DNA from: Halalkalibacter akibai JCM 9157
GTDB taxonomy: Bacteria; Bacillota; Bacilli; Bacillales; Bacillaceae_D
DNA length: 64,000 nt
Direction of reading: 5' to 3'
Assembly: GCF_000513135.1 (NCBI RefSeq)
Contig: NZ_BAUV01000013.1
Location: 27,802-91,801, forward strand
Positions 44,093 through 53,819 of this stretch are shown one piece after another. The notes beneath the pieces are model-generated. The model was not told the origin of the DNA and made no database searches. It saw nothing but the letters and a program-made list of their open reading frames with translations. How positions within the stretch are numbered: the first letter of the stretch is position 1; every line of letters starts with the position of its first letter. The position numbers and the translations under genes are program-made.

Positions 44093-46198
44093 CTATACCT
44101 TTGTGGAAGCACAAGAACCGTCCCCGCGCTTCCCTAGCAACTTCTCAAATTCTCCAACTGGTGTTGGCTTGCTGAAAAGATATCCTTGGATCTCGTCACA
44201 GTTCATTTGTTGCAGTAGAGCAAGCTGTTCTTCAAGTTCTACCCCTTCTGCGACCACTTTCATCTTCAGTTGATTAGACAGTTGAATTACAAACTGGATG
44301 ATTGCCTGGTTATCTAACGATGTATGAATATCGTTAATAAAAGAGCGGTCCAGTTTAATCGTGTTAAATTTATATTTTCTAAGATAACTTAGTGAAGAAT
44401 AACCTGTTCCAAAATCATCAATGGCGATATGGATACCGAGTGCCTTAAGAGCTTCTAACTTCTCTACTAAATCGCTGTCGTGATTAAGGATCAGACTTTC
44501 TGTGATTTCGATCTCAATGGACGTTCCTTTTACTTGATGTTCTCGTAAGATCGAAGCTACCGTATCTACTAAGCCTTTTTGTAACATTTGTAAGGCTGAA
44601 AAGTTTAGAGAGACGATAATTGGAGGGAATCCGTTGTGTTCCCACATTTTTACTTGCTTGCAAACCGTCTGTAGAACCCACTCTCCAAGCGGAACAATTA
44701 ATCCGGTTTCTTCGGCTAAAGGGATAAATTCAAACGGAGACAAGATTCCTTTTGTAGGATGGTTCCAACGAATGAGTGCTTCTGCTCCGACAATTTGACG
44801 AGTTTTAGAGTTAACCTTTGGTTGATAATAAAGTTCAAACTCATTGTTTACTATCGCTTTTCGAAGTTCATTCTGTAACGTGAATTGTTTGAACGACGTT
44901 TTTTCCATAGCTGGCGTGAATACCTGGTAGCTATTGCTTTTGCTATTTTTTGCGGCATACATCGCTAGATCTGAATTTTTCATAAGAGCTGATAATTCTT
45001 GGCCGGAGTCAGGGTAGATTGTAATGCCGATGCTTCCAGTCACATAGAGTTCATAGTGGTCGATAATAATTGGAGCCTCAAGTTTTTGTAAAATGTTAGC
45101 CGCAAGTGTTTTTGCATAACCTACGTTTGCAACTGCAGGGGCTAATATTAAGAATTCATCACCTGCCATCCTAGCTACTACATCTTTTGCAGAGACAAGA
45201 TTAAGAAGAATGTGTTTGATTTTTTTCAAAACTTGATCGCCGATATTATGGCCTAGGGTATCATTGATAAACTTAAAACGATCAATATCAAGAAATAGAA
45301 CCGCTAATTGACTGTTTTTTCTCTTAGCTTCTAGTAGCTCTTCTTCTAATCGTTCTTCAAACAAACGACGGTTTGGCAACCCTGTTAAGTAATCATGGTA
45401 AGCCATGTGATGAATTTTATGCTGGGCTTGTCTGATTTCTGTGACATCGTGATAGTTGATCACAATTCCATTAATATCTGGGTCTTCAACTAGATTGTTT
45501 GAAATGACATGGAACATTCGCCATTGACCATTTTTATGACGGATTCTAACGTCAAGGTCCTGAGGCTCATCAGGATGAGATAGTAAATGGCTGATACGTT
45601 CTCTAACCATCACAACGTCATCTGGATGGATGATGTTAAAAATAGGGCCTTCTAATTCGTTTGGCTTGTATCCTAGCACCTTTTCTACGGACGGACTTCG
45701 GTAAAGGACCTCACCACTCGGAGAGAGAATACTGTTAACCGTACTAGAGTTGGTTAACAAAGATTTGAAACGATTATTTTGCTGTTGAATCTGGCAATGG
45801 AGTTTGATTTCAACCGTGATATCTTTCGCAATTCCGAGTATCCCAAGCAACTCCCCATCTTTGCCGAGAAGAGGGACTTTGCTCGTAATAATCGTTTTTT
45901 CTTGTCCATCCTCAGCAAAAATTCGTAGCCGCTCTTCTTTTAACACCTTTCCTTCAAGAGTTTCGACAAACCCACTTTTCGCAAGTTCTAAATCATGCGG
46001 GTGGACGAGGTCAAGAAAGTTAGTATTGAGATAACGGTCGCCGGGTCCTACTAAAGTGGAAAAACCATGATTATAATCTATGAAAAGCCCTTGTAAACTA
46101 ATGACGTAAATGGCTTCAGTGAAATTTTCTAGTAGTTCTTTATATGGGTAATTTTTTCTTTCGATATATTGTTCGATGTTGGTGTTAAGTTCGCTCAT
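44093..46198 (-). CDS. PAS-PAS-GGDEF-EAL cyclic di-GMP protein, probable phosphodiesterase
   Basis: The 701-residue soluble protein has two PAS domains (about 15-135 and 140-260). The GGDEF domain (270-430) has a degenerate AGDEF motif and no RxxD site. The EAL domain (440-690) retains EALIRWNHP, LNFSALQ, EITES, DDFGTGYSSLSYL, KLDRSF and EGVELEEQ. With EAL intact and GGDEF degenerate, net cyclic di-GMP breakdown is expected. GAGGGG precedes ATG. The last dozen residues (GKRGDGSCASTKV) are encoded by a REP-like repeat, so the natural C-terminus has been replaced or extended. Confidence 0.9.
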   Translation of the reverse strand: MSELNTNIEQYIERKNYPYKELLENFTEAIYVISLQGLFIDYNHGFSTLVGPGDRYLNTNFLDLVHPHDLELAKSGFVETLEGKVLKEERLRIFAEDGQEKTIITSKVPLLGKDGELLGILGIAKDITVEIKLHCQIQQQNNRFKSLLTNSSTVNSILSPSGEVLYRSPSVEKVLGYKPNELEGPIFNIIHPDDVVMVRERISHLLSHPDEPQDLDVRIRHKNGQWRMFHVISNNLVEDPDINGIVINYHDVTEIRQAQHKIHHMAYHDYLTGLPNRRLFEERLEEELLEAKRKNSQLAVLFLDIDRFKFINDTLGHNIGDQVLKKIKHILLNLVSAKDVVARMAGDEFLILAPAVANVGYAKTLAANILQKLEAPIIIDHYELYVTGSIGITIYPDSGQELSALMKNSDLAMYAAKNSKSNSYQVFTPAMEKTSFKQFTLQNELRKAIVNNEFELYYQPKVNSKTRQIVGAEALIRWNHPTKGILSPFEFIPLAEETGLIVPLGEWVLQTVCKQVKMWEHNGFPPIIVSLNFSALQMLQKGLVDTVASILREHQVKGTSIEIEITESLILNHDSDLVEKLEALKALGIHIAIDDFGTGYSSLSYLRKYKFNTIKLDRSFINDIHTSLDNQAIIQFVIQLSNQLKMKVVAEGVELEEQLALLQQMNCDEIQGYLFSKPTPVGEFEKLLGKRGDGSCASTKV
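44105..44133 (-). repeat. REP-like 29-nt repeat inside a gene end
   Basis: An inverted copy (GGAAGCACAAGAACCGTCCC, then CGCGCTTCC) that is translated as the C-terminal residues of the GGDEF-EAL protein. Confidence 0.85.
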
Positions 46199-46373
46199 AG
46201 GTACCCCTCAGTTATCATAATTGATTTAAAAGAACTAATTCTAAATACCCTTTTTTAGGGGTGTACAAACATGGGAGTTGTTGGAAAGAATATGAGTGAT
46301 CAACTCTAAAATCGGATAAATCGCTATTATATTATCGGAAATGTTTGTGTTGAATTTTAGCTTTTTTAAAAAA

Positions 46374-46387
46374 GGGGTCTGACCCCC
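46374..46387. repeat. GGGGTCTGACCCC repeat
   Basis: A 13-bp near-palindrome in the floT upstream gap (46199-46576). A related hairpin occurs at 60.15 kb, and a partial copy at the right edge of the window. Confidence 0.6.
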
Positions 46388-46492
46388 AGTCATTTACAGC
46401 GTTAGTGTGTTAAAGAGTTCTATTGCTGCGGATCGGTTCAGTAGAATATCTACCTTCAGAAAAATCAATTATCGACATTTTTTTCCTAAAAA

Positions 46493-46520
46493 TGAAACCA
46501 TTTCAACTGCATATCGTATA
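46493..46520 (+). promoter_or_regulatory. Sigma-W promoter of floT
   Basis: TGAAAC, a 16-nt spacer and CGTATA match the sigma-W consensus exactly, 57 nt before the floT start. In B. subtilis the yuaF-floT operon is a sigma-W target. Confidence 0.9.
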
Positions 46521-46576
46521 TAGTAGAAGAATAGTTTCAAAGATAGACAAAATTTTAATGTTCGAGGTGATGCTTG

Positions 46577-48124
46577 ATGATGGGTACGATTTGGTTTTTT
46601 CTAACTAGTATTTTTCTATTTGTCTTACTGATTGTGGCAGTGATTGGTTTTATCATTTTCAAGAAAAGGTATAGAACGGCCAGTTCGAATCAGGCGTTGA
46701 TTATCACTGGGCCTAAGCTTGGGAATCCAGAAGAAGACACAAGGATTTTCTTTGATGAGAATGGTAGAAGTTTGAAGATTATTCGTGGTGGTGGGATTCG
46801 TTTGAAGATGTTTCAAACGTGTACGCCGGTTGATTTGAACTCGTTTCAAATTAAATTAACAACACCTAAGGTTTATACATCTCAAGGGGTTCCCGTTATT
46901 GCCGATGCGGTAACGTCGGTGAAAATTGCCGATTCTTTAATTGGAATTGCAAACTATGCAGAGCAATTTTTAGGGAAGAAAGATAAAGAGATTGAAGAAG
47001 AGGTTTCAAAAGTGCTTGGGACGAATCTTCGTGCGATTTTATCGAAAATGACGGTTGAGGAAATCAATAATGATCGTGAATCATTTAACCACCAAGTACA
47101 AGATATTGCTCAACAAGAATTGGATAATATGGGCTTTAAAATTACATCGTTTGGTTTGGACGATCTGCGTGATGCGGATGAGGAAAATGGATACTTAGAA
47201 AACTTAGGACGCCCGCGTATTGCGGAAATTCGCAAAAAAGCGGAAATGGCGGAGTCCGATGCTGAGAAAGAAACAAGAATGTATAAAGCGCGAAACAACC
47301 AAGAAGCACAAGACGAGGAGAATAAACGTCTAAGTGCGGTTGCGGAGTCTCGTAAAGAGAAAGATATTAAAGCCGCTCAAATTAAAGAAGAAACAGAACG
47401 AGCAAGAGCGAAGTCAGAGCAATCCTATGAACTCGAAAAAGCAAGACTTGCGCAGCAAGTAAAAGAAGAAGAAATGAAAATTCAATACATTGAACGCCAA
47501 CGCCAGGTTGAGCTCGAGCTAGAGGAGCAAAAACGTCGTAAAGCTTTAGCGGATGCGAATGCCTATGATATTAAAGCAAAAGCAGAAGCTGAAGCTGATA
47601 AAGCAAGAATCGACGGGGAAACAAAGACGTTGATCGAAAAGCAAAAAGGTTTGGCAGAGGCTGAAGTTATCCGCGAACGAGGTCGTGCTGAAGCTGAGGC
47701 GAAAGAGCTTATGGCGCAAGCAATGGAGAAATACGGCGAAGCGGCGATTCTCGAAATGTTTATCGACATGCTTCCTAAATACGCTCGTGAAGTGGCACAG
47801 CCTCTATCTAAAATTGAACAGATGAGAGTTATCGACCTCGGTGGGTCTGATTCAAATGGCGGAGCAGCTAAGATCACTGGTAATGTTACGAAAACGATGG
47901 TTGGCTTACAAGAGAGTTTAAAAGAAAGCACAGGAATGGATTTAAAAGCCATGCTTGAGAGCTTTGTGTCGCGCGGGCAAGCAGATCATTTCAAGACGTT
48001 TGTCTCCCAGGTTGCAGCTGGAGATGAAACGGAAGAGAAGGCGCAGTCGGTTGATGAGGAAGGATCTGAAAGTGATGTAGTGGAGAATGAGGATGATGAG
48101 GAAGGGAATAGCAAGCTTAATTAG
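46577..48124 (+). CDS. floT: Flotillin-like protein FloT
   Basis: The roughly 515-residue protein has an N-terminal membrane hairpin (residues 5-28). The SPFH/band-7 domain spans about 40-200 (RIFFDENGRSLKIIRGGGIRLKMF, VTSVKIADSLIGIANYAEQFLG). A long Glu/Ala/Lys coiled coil (about 210-390, rich in EAEA repeats) follows, then an acidic tail. FloT scaffolds membrane microdomains and affects fluidity. ATG 46577 has GAGGTGA 6 nt upstream; TTG 46574 is a less likely start. The upstream sigma-W promoter matches known control. The NfeD-type partner gene (yuaF) usually next to floT is absent here. Confidence 0.95.
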   Translation: MMGTIWFFLTSIFLFVLLIVAVIGFIIFKKRYRTASSNQALIITGPKLGNPEEDTRIFFDENGRSLKIIRGGGIRLKMFQTCTPVDLNSFQIKLTTPKVYTSQGVPVIADAVTSVKIADSLIGIANYAEQFLGKKDKEIEEEVSKVLGTNLRAILSKMTVEEINNDRESFNHQVQDIAQQELDNMGFKITSFGLDDLRDADEENGYLENLGRPRIAEIRKKAEMAESDAEKETRMYKARNNQEAQDEENKRLSAVAESRKEKDIKAAQIKEETERARAKSEQSYELEKARLAQQVKEEEMKIQYIERQRQVELELEEQKRRKALADANAYDIKAKAEAEADKARIDGETKTLIEKQKGLAEAEVIRERGRAEAEAKELMAQAMEKYGEAAILEMFIDMLPKYAREVAQPLSKIEQMRVIDLGGSDSNGGAAKITGNVTKTMVGLQESLKESTGMDLKAMLESFVSRGQADHFKTFVSQVAAGDETEEKAQSVDEEGSESDVVENEDDEEGNSKLN

Positions 48125-48207
48125 GATAACTGTAAAGAATAAAACTAGAAAGATTCCTTTTTCTCTTCTAAGGATCAAACACTTCTCTAATAATGAAATA
48201 GGACAGT

Positions 48208-48248
48208 ATCTCTACTGACTGTTATACAGTTAGTAGAGATTTTTTTTG
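48208..48248 (+). terminator. Terminator of floT
   Basis: ATCTCTACTGACTGT and ACAGTTAGTAGAGAT form a 15-bp stem with one central mismatch and a 3-nt loop, followed by eight T. Confidence 0.9.
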
Positions 48249-48361
48249 CATCTAGAGTAGATAAAGATGGCGCAATTAGGATTATCGAAGCTAACCTTAC
48301 CGATTGTTGAAATAGTTAAAAGTTTGGGTTTGCGGCTATCGGAAAAGATAAAAATATTCAC

Positions 48362-48405
48362 AAAAAAACTGTCTCACAGCTGAATTAATGCTGTTGAGAC
48401 AGTTT
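48362..48405 (-). terminator. Terminator of the Ig-repeat surface protein gene
   Basis: Read on the minus strand, AAACTGTCTCAACAGC pairs with GCTGTGAGACAGTTT with one bulge around a 9-nt loop and ends in a T run, 26 nt after the stop codon. Confidence 0.85.
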
Positions 48406-48430
48406 CTTTTATCTCCCAAATAGAAAGTAA

Positions 48431-51400
48431 TTATCTTCTAATCGAAAAAGTTTGAGATTCTTTAATTGTTTTAACACCGTCTAATTCAATAGTGATAACC
48501 GCTCTATATTGACCTTCTTCAAGATTCTTAGTAGAAAGATTGAAAATATATTGGTTATCTTTTGCATCATAGCGGAATTCGTTTCCTGTTGATGCTGCAG
48601 ATGTAGACGTTACTTCGACTGGTTCACTGTTTGAGCCACTTCCAACGTGTACAAGATGAAGAGTTGATTTTGCATCACTAACATTCTTTGTACCATCAGC
48701 AATCTGGAACTTCACAGGTATTGTACTATTTCTCTTAAATGTACTATTACCATTTTGGTTGATTGGTTGAAGTACACCACTGTACTCGTAAACTTGGTAC
48801 GTAAATGAACGAGTAGCTGAGTTACCAGCCTTGTCTGTTGCTGTTACAGTGTACGAATGAACACCAGTTTTTGAAGTGTCCAGTTCTTCTGCAAATGTAA
48901 CTGATTCTGGGTTATCTTCAGTAACATCCGGTGTTAACGATACGCGTTGTCCAACTAAGAAACGTTGTCCATCTTTTAAGCCATTAACGCCATTAATAAC
49001 TGGAGATGTGTTATCAATCGTGTAAGTGATTGACTCTGTAGTTGAGTTACCAGCAACATCTGTAGCGGTTACTTCTAAAGTATGGGTTCCTTCAGATGTT
49101 TCCAGCTCATCAGCTTCAACGGTAACTGAATGTTTATCCGTAGCTTTATAGTAATGCTTGTGTCCATCTAACGCCTTGTTGAAAGCTTCGCTTGTGTAAT
49201 GTTTTCCGTTCTCAAGGTTAAATGTTACCTCTGGTGCTGTGTTGTCTAATGTGTAAGTAATAGATCCCGTTGTTTCGTTACCAGCTAGATCAGTAGCAAT
49301 GACGTCTAACTTATAAGTACCATCACCGTTTGTTACTAAATCATCAGCTTCTAAAATAAACTCATGATGATTATCTGTTACAGTAAAGTAAGCTCCAATT
49401 GTATTTAATGATTGTGAGTTGTACACACCATTAGCAACTAAATTAAACGTTAGTGTTGGAGGTGTATTATCGACTGTATATGAAATCGTCAATGAATTTG
49501 TATTACCCGCTTTATCGGTAGCAGTTACGGTGTAATCATGTGTTCCTTCTGTTAGAACGAATGGAGTAGCATTATCTGATGCTGGATTGGCATCGTTAAT
49601 CCGATATACATTACTAAGACTTCGTAAATAATCAGCATTGTAAAATCCGCCGTCTTTAATTTTTCCTTGATCAATAATAATCTCAGGAGGAGTATTATCA
49701 ATATGATATTGAACAGAAACAGATGTTTCATTACCAGCTTTATCAATGGCCGTTACTGTTGCAGTATGAGGTCCATCAGTAGTTGCTAAAGGAGTAGCAT
49801 CGACGTCATAAAGATTATCGTCAGTTGCTGTCCAATACTGTCCAAGTGCCTCTAAAGCTTCAAGATTGTAATAGTTACCTTCTTCTAAAGTCACAGTAAC
49901 TTCAGGTTTTGTATCATCAATTGTGTATGTTGCAGATTGTTCATTCTCATTTCCAGCTAAGTCCGAAGCGCTGACAGTAAGTGTATGCTCTCCTTCTACA
50001 AAATTGAGACCTTGTACTTCAATAGAATCTTCTATTAAGTTATCATCATCCACTTCATAGTAAGGGTTAAATTCTTCAAATGCTTCTAAAGTGTAATGAC
50101 CCTCATCTTCAAAAGTGAAAAGGATCTCAGGTACAGTGTTATCTACTGTATAGTTAATTTCTTTTCGTGCATCATTGCCAGCTTTGTCAACTGCAGTGAT
50201 TACAGCTTTATAAGTACCTTCTTCAAGTTGTAACTCACTAGCAGAAACGCTATCTTCCACTAAGTTTAAATCTGTTACATTATAATACTGACCTAAACCT
50301 TCTAATGTTTCGGCATTATATACTCCGCCATCAACAAGGGTAGAAGTGATAACTGGTTCTGTATTATCTACCGTATAAGTTACAGAAGCTTGTCCGATAT
50401 TTCCGGCAACATCGGTAGCTGTTACTGTAACCGTATGCTCTATTTCAGCGTAATTGTTCCAACCAATGACATTAGTTGTGTAATCATGTTCTTCTTCTAC
50501 ATCAAATACTACGTTTTCTGGAAGATCTTCAGACTTATAGAATCTACCATCTTCAGGTGCCGTGATTGTAACCTCAGGAGCAGTATCATCAACTGTATAC
50601 GTAATTGCTTCTGTTGTGCTGTTACCGGCAGCATCCATTGCTGTAACAGTAAGTGTATGAGTTCCTTCAGATGTTTCCAATTCATCAGCCACTACACTGA
50701 CTACTTCATTGTTGTCAGAAGTTGTGAAGTACTCCTCTGGAAGGTTCTCTGATTTATAGAATCCGTTATTTACTAAATTAAACTCAATTTCAGGTTTTGT
50801 ATTGTCAACGGTGTATCTAATTGATGTACTAGCTGGGTTTCCAGCTTTATCAATAGCATTAACATTAAAAGTATGTGTGCCTTCTCCTGAATTAAAAGGA
50901 CTAACACTAACTGAATCTTCGTCCAAATTAAGCTCAACTATAGTAAAGAAATTTGTAAGACTATTTAAGTAGCTAGCGGTATAGAACCCACCATTTGCGA
51001 ATTTTTCCGCATCAATAGTAATAACAGGAGCCAAAGTATCTACATGGTATGTTACTGTTCTAGTAGTTTTATTGTCAGCTTTGTCAGTAGCTGTAACTGA
51101 AGCGTTATGTTCTCCGTCAGCAGTTTCAAATCCAGAAGGAACTACAGATTCAAGATTTATATCAGTAACAGAGTAAAATTCTCCAACAGCACTTAATGTT
51201 TGTTCATTGTAATACTTATCATCCTCTAAATGAATAGTTACAGAAGGAGCTGTATTATCAATGGTATAACTAGCTGAACCACTATTAGAGTTTCCAGCTA
51301 AATCAGTAGCACTAACAGTAACACTGTGTATTTCCTCTAACAGTGAAGCCTCATCCGCTTCAATCGATTTGGTATCTAAGTTATCATCGTCTATTTCATA

Positions 51401-52411
51401 GTAAGGATTAAACTTTGCAAATTCAGCCGAAGTATAAAAGCCTTGATGATTAAATTTGAAGCTTATTGATGGTACTTCATTGTCGACAATATATGTGATT
51501 GACTTTTTAGCTTCGTTACCTGCTTTATCTCTTGCGTTGATTTCGACGGTTTGACTTCCCTCTTTATCAAATACTAAAGAAGCTGCTGAATAGTCCAATA
51601 AATGGGGTTCATCAATTTCATAATAAATTCCGTCTTCAAAAGAACTAAGATATTCAGAATTATAAACACCGCCATCAACCAATGGAGAAGTAATTACTGG
51701 TGCTTGGTTATCCACTGTATACGTAACAGAAGCTTTTCCAACATTTCCAAAAGCATCAGTTGCCGTTACAGTCACTGTGTGAGTGCCATTATCAGTACTG
51801 TATCCACTGATCATAGTGGTATATGAACTATCGTCAGCTACTGTAAATTCTGGTTTTTCAGGTAACGCAGATGATTTGTAAAAGCCATTATTACTAGGAT
51901 TATTAATAGTTACAACAGGTTCAACAGTGTCACTCGGAATGACTTTTACTTTAATATAATCAGGTACAGTATTATTTAGTTTATTTTGATTATGGTTACT
52001 TGTAATGTTAACTCTAATTGGTATTAAGTGCTCTCCTAATTTTGCATTATTACTAACACTTATCGTAGCTTTGGTTTCTCCAGTAGTATTGTTTCCATTA
52101 AAAGATATAGGCTGACTTGGTGCAGTTGTGGAGTGCTGATTTGCATTAATAACGTACTTTGTATCTACAGTAAATGTAGCATTTGCATTAGACCCATCTT
52201 TATCATTTACAACAGAAAGGTTAATCTTAAAATCATTCTCTGAACCTTGCTCTACAATGACATGTCCATTTTCAACCTCTGCAACGAATTCAGCAGTTGC
52301 TGTAGCAACTAATTCAGCAGCCAGCGCCGCTGCCGTCGGCAACAATCCCGACACTAAAAAAACAATAAACAATAACATGGTCTTTCTAAACATATTAAGC
52401 TTTCTTTTCAT
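48431..52411 (-). CDS. Giant secreted surface protein: Ig-like repeats plus PxKF domain
   Basis: The 1326-residue protein has a signal peptide (residues 8-32, ALAA). An N-terminal domain (about 35-170) comes first. Roughly a dozen tandem beta-sandwich repeats of 60-80 residues follow, each with ATDxAGNxxxxxxTYTVDNTAPxI and a Y-Tyr/Phe-N-x-E/D-x-L motif, in two alternating sequence types. The C-terminal domain (about 1200-1320) carries FKRNSTIPVKF, the PxKF signature. There is no LPxTG motif, SLH domain or transmembrane tail, so the anchoring route is unclear. It is likely an adhesive stalk. AGGAGG lies 7 nt before ATG. A structured leader precedes it. Confidence 0.88.
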   Translation of the reverse strand: MKRKLNMFRKTMLLFIVFLVSGLLPTAAALAAELVATATAEFVAEVENGHVIVEQGSENDFKINLSVVNDKDGSNANATFTVDTKYVINANQHSTTAPSQPISFNGNNTTGETKATISVSNNAKLGEHLIPIRVNITSNHNQNKLNNTVPDYIKVKVIPSDTVEPVVTINNPSNNGFYKSSALPEKPEFTVADDSSYTTMISGYSTDNGTHTVTVTATDAFGNVGKASVTYTVDNQAPVITSPLVDGGVYNSEYLSSFEDGIYYEIDEPHLLDYSAASLVFDKEGSQTVEINARDKAGNEAKKSITYIVDNEVPSISFKFNHQGFYTSAEFAKFNPYYEIDDDNLDTKSIEADEASLLEEIHSVTVSATDLAGNSNSGSASYTIDNTAPSVTIHLEDDKYYNEQTLSAVGEFYSVTDINLESVVPSGFETADGEHNASVTATDKADNKTTRTVTYHVDTLAPVITIDAEKFANGGFYTASYLNSLTNFFTIVELNLDEDSVSVSPFNSGEGTHTFNVNAIDKAGNPASTSIRYTVDNTKPEIEFNLVNNGFYKSENLPEEYFTTSDNNEVVSVVADELETSEGTHTLTVTAMDAAGNSTTEAITYTVDDTAPEVTITAPEDGRFYKSEDLPENVVFDVEEEHDYTTNVIGWNNYAEIEHTVTVTATDVAGNIGQASVTYTVDNTEPVITSTLVDGGVYNAETLEGLGQYYNVTDLNLVEDSVSASELQLEEGTYKAVITAVDKAGNDARKEINYTVDNTVPEILFTFEDEGHYTLEAFEEFNPYYEVDDDNLIEDSIEVQGLNFVEGEHTLTVSASDLAGNENEQSATYTIDDTKPEVTVTLEEGNYYNLEALEALGQYWTATDDNLYDVDATPLATTDGPHTATVTAIDKAGNETSVSVQYHIDNTPPEIIIDQGKIKDGGFYNADYLRSLSNVYRINDANPASDNATPFVLTEGTHDYTVTATDKAGNTNSLTISYTVDNTPPTLTFNLVANGVYNSQSLNTIGAYFTVTDNHHEFILEADDLVTNGDGTYKLDVIATDLAGNETTGSITYTLDNTAPEVTFNLENGKHYTSEAFNKALDGHKHYYKATDKHSVTVEADELETSEGTHTLEVTATDVAGNSTTESITYTIDNTSPVINGVNGLKDGQRFLVGQRVSLTPDVTEDNPESVTFAEELDTSKTGVHSYTVTATDKAGNSATRSFTYQVYEYSGVLQPINQNGNSTFKRNSTIPVKFQIADGTKNVSDAKSTLHLVHVGSGSNSEPVEVTSTSAASTGNEFRYDAKDNQYIFNLSTKNLEEGQYRAVITIELDGVKTIKESQTFSIRR

Positions 52412-52438
52412 TCTTCTTCCTCCTAGATAAAGTACTCA

Positions 52439-52575
52439 ACCTAAGAGGGCCGGTTACACCACTAGCTACGTATACCCCAAGGTGTCCAAACACAGGCTAT
52501 ACATCATCGCTTCCCTATTTTGGATAAATAGGACTTTGATCCTAACTATTTTAAGTGGCCACTTTGTAATTAGGT
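52439..52575 (-). ncRNA. Structured 5' leader RNA, riboswitch-like, class unassigned
   Basis: On the minus strand ACCTAA (52575-52570) can close with TTAGGT (52444-52439) around a roughly 125-nt multiloop. Inside are a self-complementary AAGTGGCCACTT, a CCTATTT/AAATAGG hairpin (52514-52532), and a nested GTATA/TATAC with GTGT/ACAC hairpin (52470-52502). The whole lies between a likely TATAAT -10 (52598-52593) and the ribosome binding site. I could not match it to a known riboswitch, including the cyclic di-GMP classes. Confidence 0.45.
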
Positions 52576-52769
52576 ACATTGTCTATGTCCAAATTATATA
52601 TTGACTTCTAGAAACTGGGAAGAGGGAATTCTTCGACAAGAATCGACGATGTTTAGAAGATTACAAAACAGAAAAACAGGAAAATAATACCTAAAAAATA
52701 TACGGAGATTAATCGGGTTACACAAATTAATTAAAACAGCAGGATATTCGCAACTTAGATAACCATAAG

Positions 52770-52824
52770 AAAAACACCTCCTATTAATCGTAGAATCTTA
52801 CCATTAATCAGAAGGTGTTTTTTA
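52770..52824 (-). terminator. Terminator of the M28 aminopeptidase gene
   Basis: AAAACACCTTCTGATTAAT pairs with ATTAATAGGAGGTGTTTT with two mismatches and is followed by T-rich sequence on the minus strand. Confidence 0.8.
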
Positions 52825-52841
52825 TATGACAAATTTACATT

Positions 52842-53819
52842 TTACTTCGCTGTACTAGTCTTATTCGCAAATTTAAGTAGATCTGTTAGCACCGTGCTAT
52901 AAGCCGTTAAATGCTTTTGAATTCTGCCTGGGTAGGTCGCTTCGATAAATTCAAGGGTATCATTTGACGTGTGCCAAATTCCGCCATGATCTGCGGTTTG
53001 GTCGTAGCCGTCTTGTTCGCCAATCTCCCAGTTGGTTGCTTCAAAGTAAGCATAAGGAATGCCCAATCGCTTGAACGGTGCGTGGTCACTCCAATCACCT
53101 GTTGTGCCTGCTGGATAAGCTGGGTTTAGACCCGGGTTGATTTGAAGATCAATTTTTTTCTTAGCCGCGATTGCTAATGCTTGATCACGTAAGAATCCAT
53201 CTTCACCAGCGCTGCCATGAACATACATGTGATCACCAACAGCTAAGCTATCTAAGTTAATCATTGAAATAGTGTTTGCGATTTCAGCTTCAGTCATCTT
53301 GCTCGCATAGTAATTCGATCCTTGTAGCCCAACTTCTTCAGCTCCGAATGCGATAAAAACGATCGAGTAAGGTGTTTTGATTTTCTCTAGCACTTTAGCA
53401 GTCTCTAACATCACGCCAACACCTGATGCGTTGTCGTCTACACCTTTTCCAACAGAAACAGAGTCATAATGTGCCCCTACGATGATTTGTTGCTTCGATT
53501 TTCCTGGTTTGTATGCAATCACATTTGAGGATTTAAATTCAGCGCCTCTTCTTACATAAGTAAACTCTTGTACTTCTGTTTCAAAGCCCATTTGTTTAAA
53601 TTGGTTGAAAATATATTGTTCTGCTAGTCTTTCATTTTCTGAACCTGCTATTCTTTGCCCAATCTCATTTGCTAAATATTTTGTGTGCTCATATGCCAAT
53701 GACCCAGTCTTGTGGGTTAATGACGGATGATACGTGACCTGGGCTGAAACCCCGCCACAAATTAGGAGAAAACTAATAAATATTAATAAGGAAGAAACCA
53801 AAACTTTTTTCTTGTTCAT
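52842..53819 (-). CDS. Secreted M28 family zinc aminopeptidase
   Basis: The roughly 325-residue protein has a signal peptide ending VSA near residue 27. The M28 metal ligands are visible: GAHYDSVSVGKG (His), VDDNASGVGV (bridging Asp), AFGAEEVGLQGS (catalytic Glu and ligand Glu), INLDSLAVGD (Asp) and IWHTSNDT (His). There is no PA domain insert. It releases N-terminal amino acids outside the cell. The second ATG (53819) is preferred, since AAAGGAG lies 9 nt upstream against 3 nt for the first. It is a single gene with its own terminator. Confidence 0.93.
   Translation of the reverse strand: MNKKKVLVSSLLIFISFLLICGGVSAQVTYHPSLTHKTGSLAYEHTKYLANEIGQRIAGSENERLAEQYIFNQFKQMGFETEVQEFTYVRRGAEFKSSNVIAYKPGKSKQQIIVGAHYDSVSVGKGVDDNASGVGVMLETAKVLEKIKTPYSIVFIAFGAEEVGLQGSNYYASKMTEAEIANTISMINLDSLAVGDHMYVHGSAGEDGFLRDQALAIAAKKKIDLQINPGLNPAYPAGTTGDWSDHAPFKRLGIPYAYFEATNWEIGEQDGYDQTADHGGIWHTSNDTLEFIEATYPGRIQKHLTAYSTVLTDLLKFANKTSTAK

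Noticed and set aside
49552..51826. Several open frames inside the Ig-repeat surface gene on both strands.
   Set aside because: They are shadows of a strongly supported 1326-codon gene and follow its repeat pattern.
52439..52575. Leader considered as a known cyclic di-GMP (GEMM) riboswitch.
   Set aside because: The conserved GACGCAAAGCC-type core and tetraloop receptor text are absent, so I kept only the unassigned structured-leader call.
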